Assembly (NCBI GenBank): GCA_016650115.1
Contig: JAENWI010000116.1
Span: 1-5,294 of the forward strand
Length of the DNA stretch: 5,294 bases
Reading direction: 5' to 3'
Source: Peptostreptococcaceae bacterium
GTDB taxonomy: Bacteria; Bacillota; Clostridia; Peptostreptococcales; Anaerovoracaceae
The notes beneath the pieces were generated by a model. It was not told the origin of the DNA and ran no database searches. It saw only the letters and a program-made list of their open reading frames with translations. The position numbers and the translations under genes are program-made. Numbering within the stretch: the stretch's first letter is position 1; every line of letters begins with the position of its first letter. This document shows positions 5,179-5,294 of this stretch, piece by piece.

Positions 5179-5294
5179 ATGTCAGATATTATGGCAAAAC
5201 GCTTAAGTGAATACATAGATGAAAAAATCAATGGCATAAAAATCCAGCATAAAGAATGTCAAAATACGTTGGAAGAAGTGAAAGCGTATATTGA
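5179..5294 (+). CDS. Second copy of the double-glycine peptide gene, 3'-truncated by the window edge
   Basis: Thirty-eight codons and two bases are visible, beginning MSDIMAKRLSEYIDEK. From base 5188 onward it is identical to bases 1-107. Identity down to third codon positions means either the same gene seen twice (circular or wrap-around sequence) or a very recent duplication. It lies 121 bases behind the reductase gene and is the first gene after the stem-loop, so it probably opens the operon if the sequence closes on itself. Its function is as uncertain as that of the left-edge copy. Confidence 0.8.
   Translation, partial: MSDIMAKRLSEYIDEKINGIKIQHKECQNTLEEVKAYI
5188..5294. repeat. Right copy of 107-base window-terminal direct repeat
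   Basis: This stretch is identical to bases 1-107, with a period of 5187 bases. It runs to the last base of the window, so the identity may continue further. Confidence 0.95.

Noticed and set aside
1..5294. A complete 5.2-kb plasmid
   Set aside because: The terminal repeat permits a circle, but there is no replication, partition or mobilisation gene and no iteron-like origin in the window.

Overview
The window is AT-rich DNA with strong Shine-Dalgarno sites and one TTG start. This fits a low-GC Firmicute, probably an anaerobic Clostridia/Lachnospiraceae-type organism; that placement is inference, since no taxonomic marker is present. Nearly all of the window is a compact plus-strand operon for a class II lanthipeptide-like (LanM) RiPP pathway. 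All supported genes are on the plus strand.

Layout: (1) 1-321, the 5'-truncated gene for a small acidic protein ending in a double-glycine motif and a 13-residue charged tail. (2) 360-725 and 767-1126, two paralogous precursors with matching 77-residue Nif11-type leaders ending ELENVAGG, followed by hydrophobic Ala/Val/Ile/Ser/Thr-rich cores of 44 and 42 residues with no cysteine. (3) 1127-1283, an intergenic region with a 17-bp stem-loop and a possible promoter. (4) 1284-4292, a 1002-residue LanM whose dehydratase active site looks intact but whose LanC-like cyclase half has lost one of its seven repeats and most of its zinc and catalytic residues. (5) 4320-5057, a flavodoxin-fold NAD(P)H:FMN reductase-type protein with a cysteine cluster resembling iron-sulfur flavoproteins, started by TTG. 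(6) 5058-5178, an intergenic region with a stem-loop. (7) 5179-end, the 3'-truncated start of a second copy of gene 1, identical over all 107 shared bases.

How the genes fit together: precursors without cysteine and a LanM without a working-looking cyclase agree with each other. The peptides are probably dehydrated at Ser/Thr but not cyclised to lanthionine. The adjacent reductase is a candidate for turning dehydroalanine/dehydrobutyrine into D-Ala/D-Abu, making a lanthionine-free, possibly two-component, D-amino-acid peptide. The LanM and precursor halves of this are read from sequence; the reductase role is inference. No LanT exporter/protease, immunity, regulatory, replication or mobility gene is visible.

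The 107-base identity between the two window ends suggests that the sequence closes on itself, either as a circular molecule or tandem array with a 5187-bp unit or as an assembly-graph cycle.
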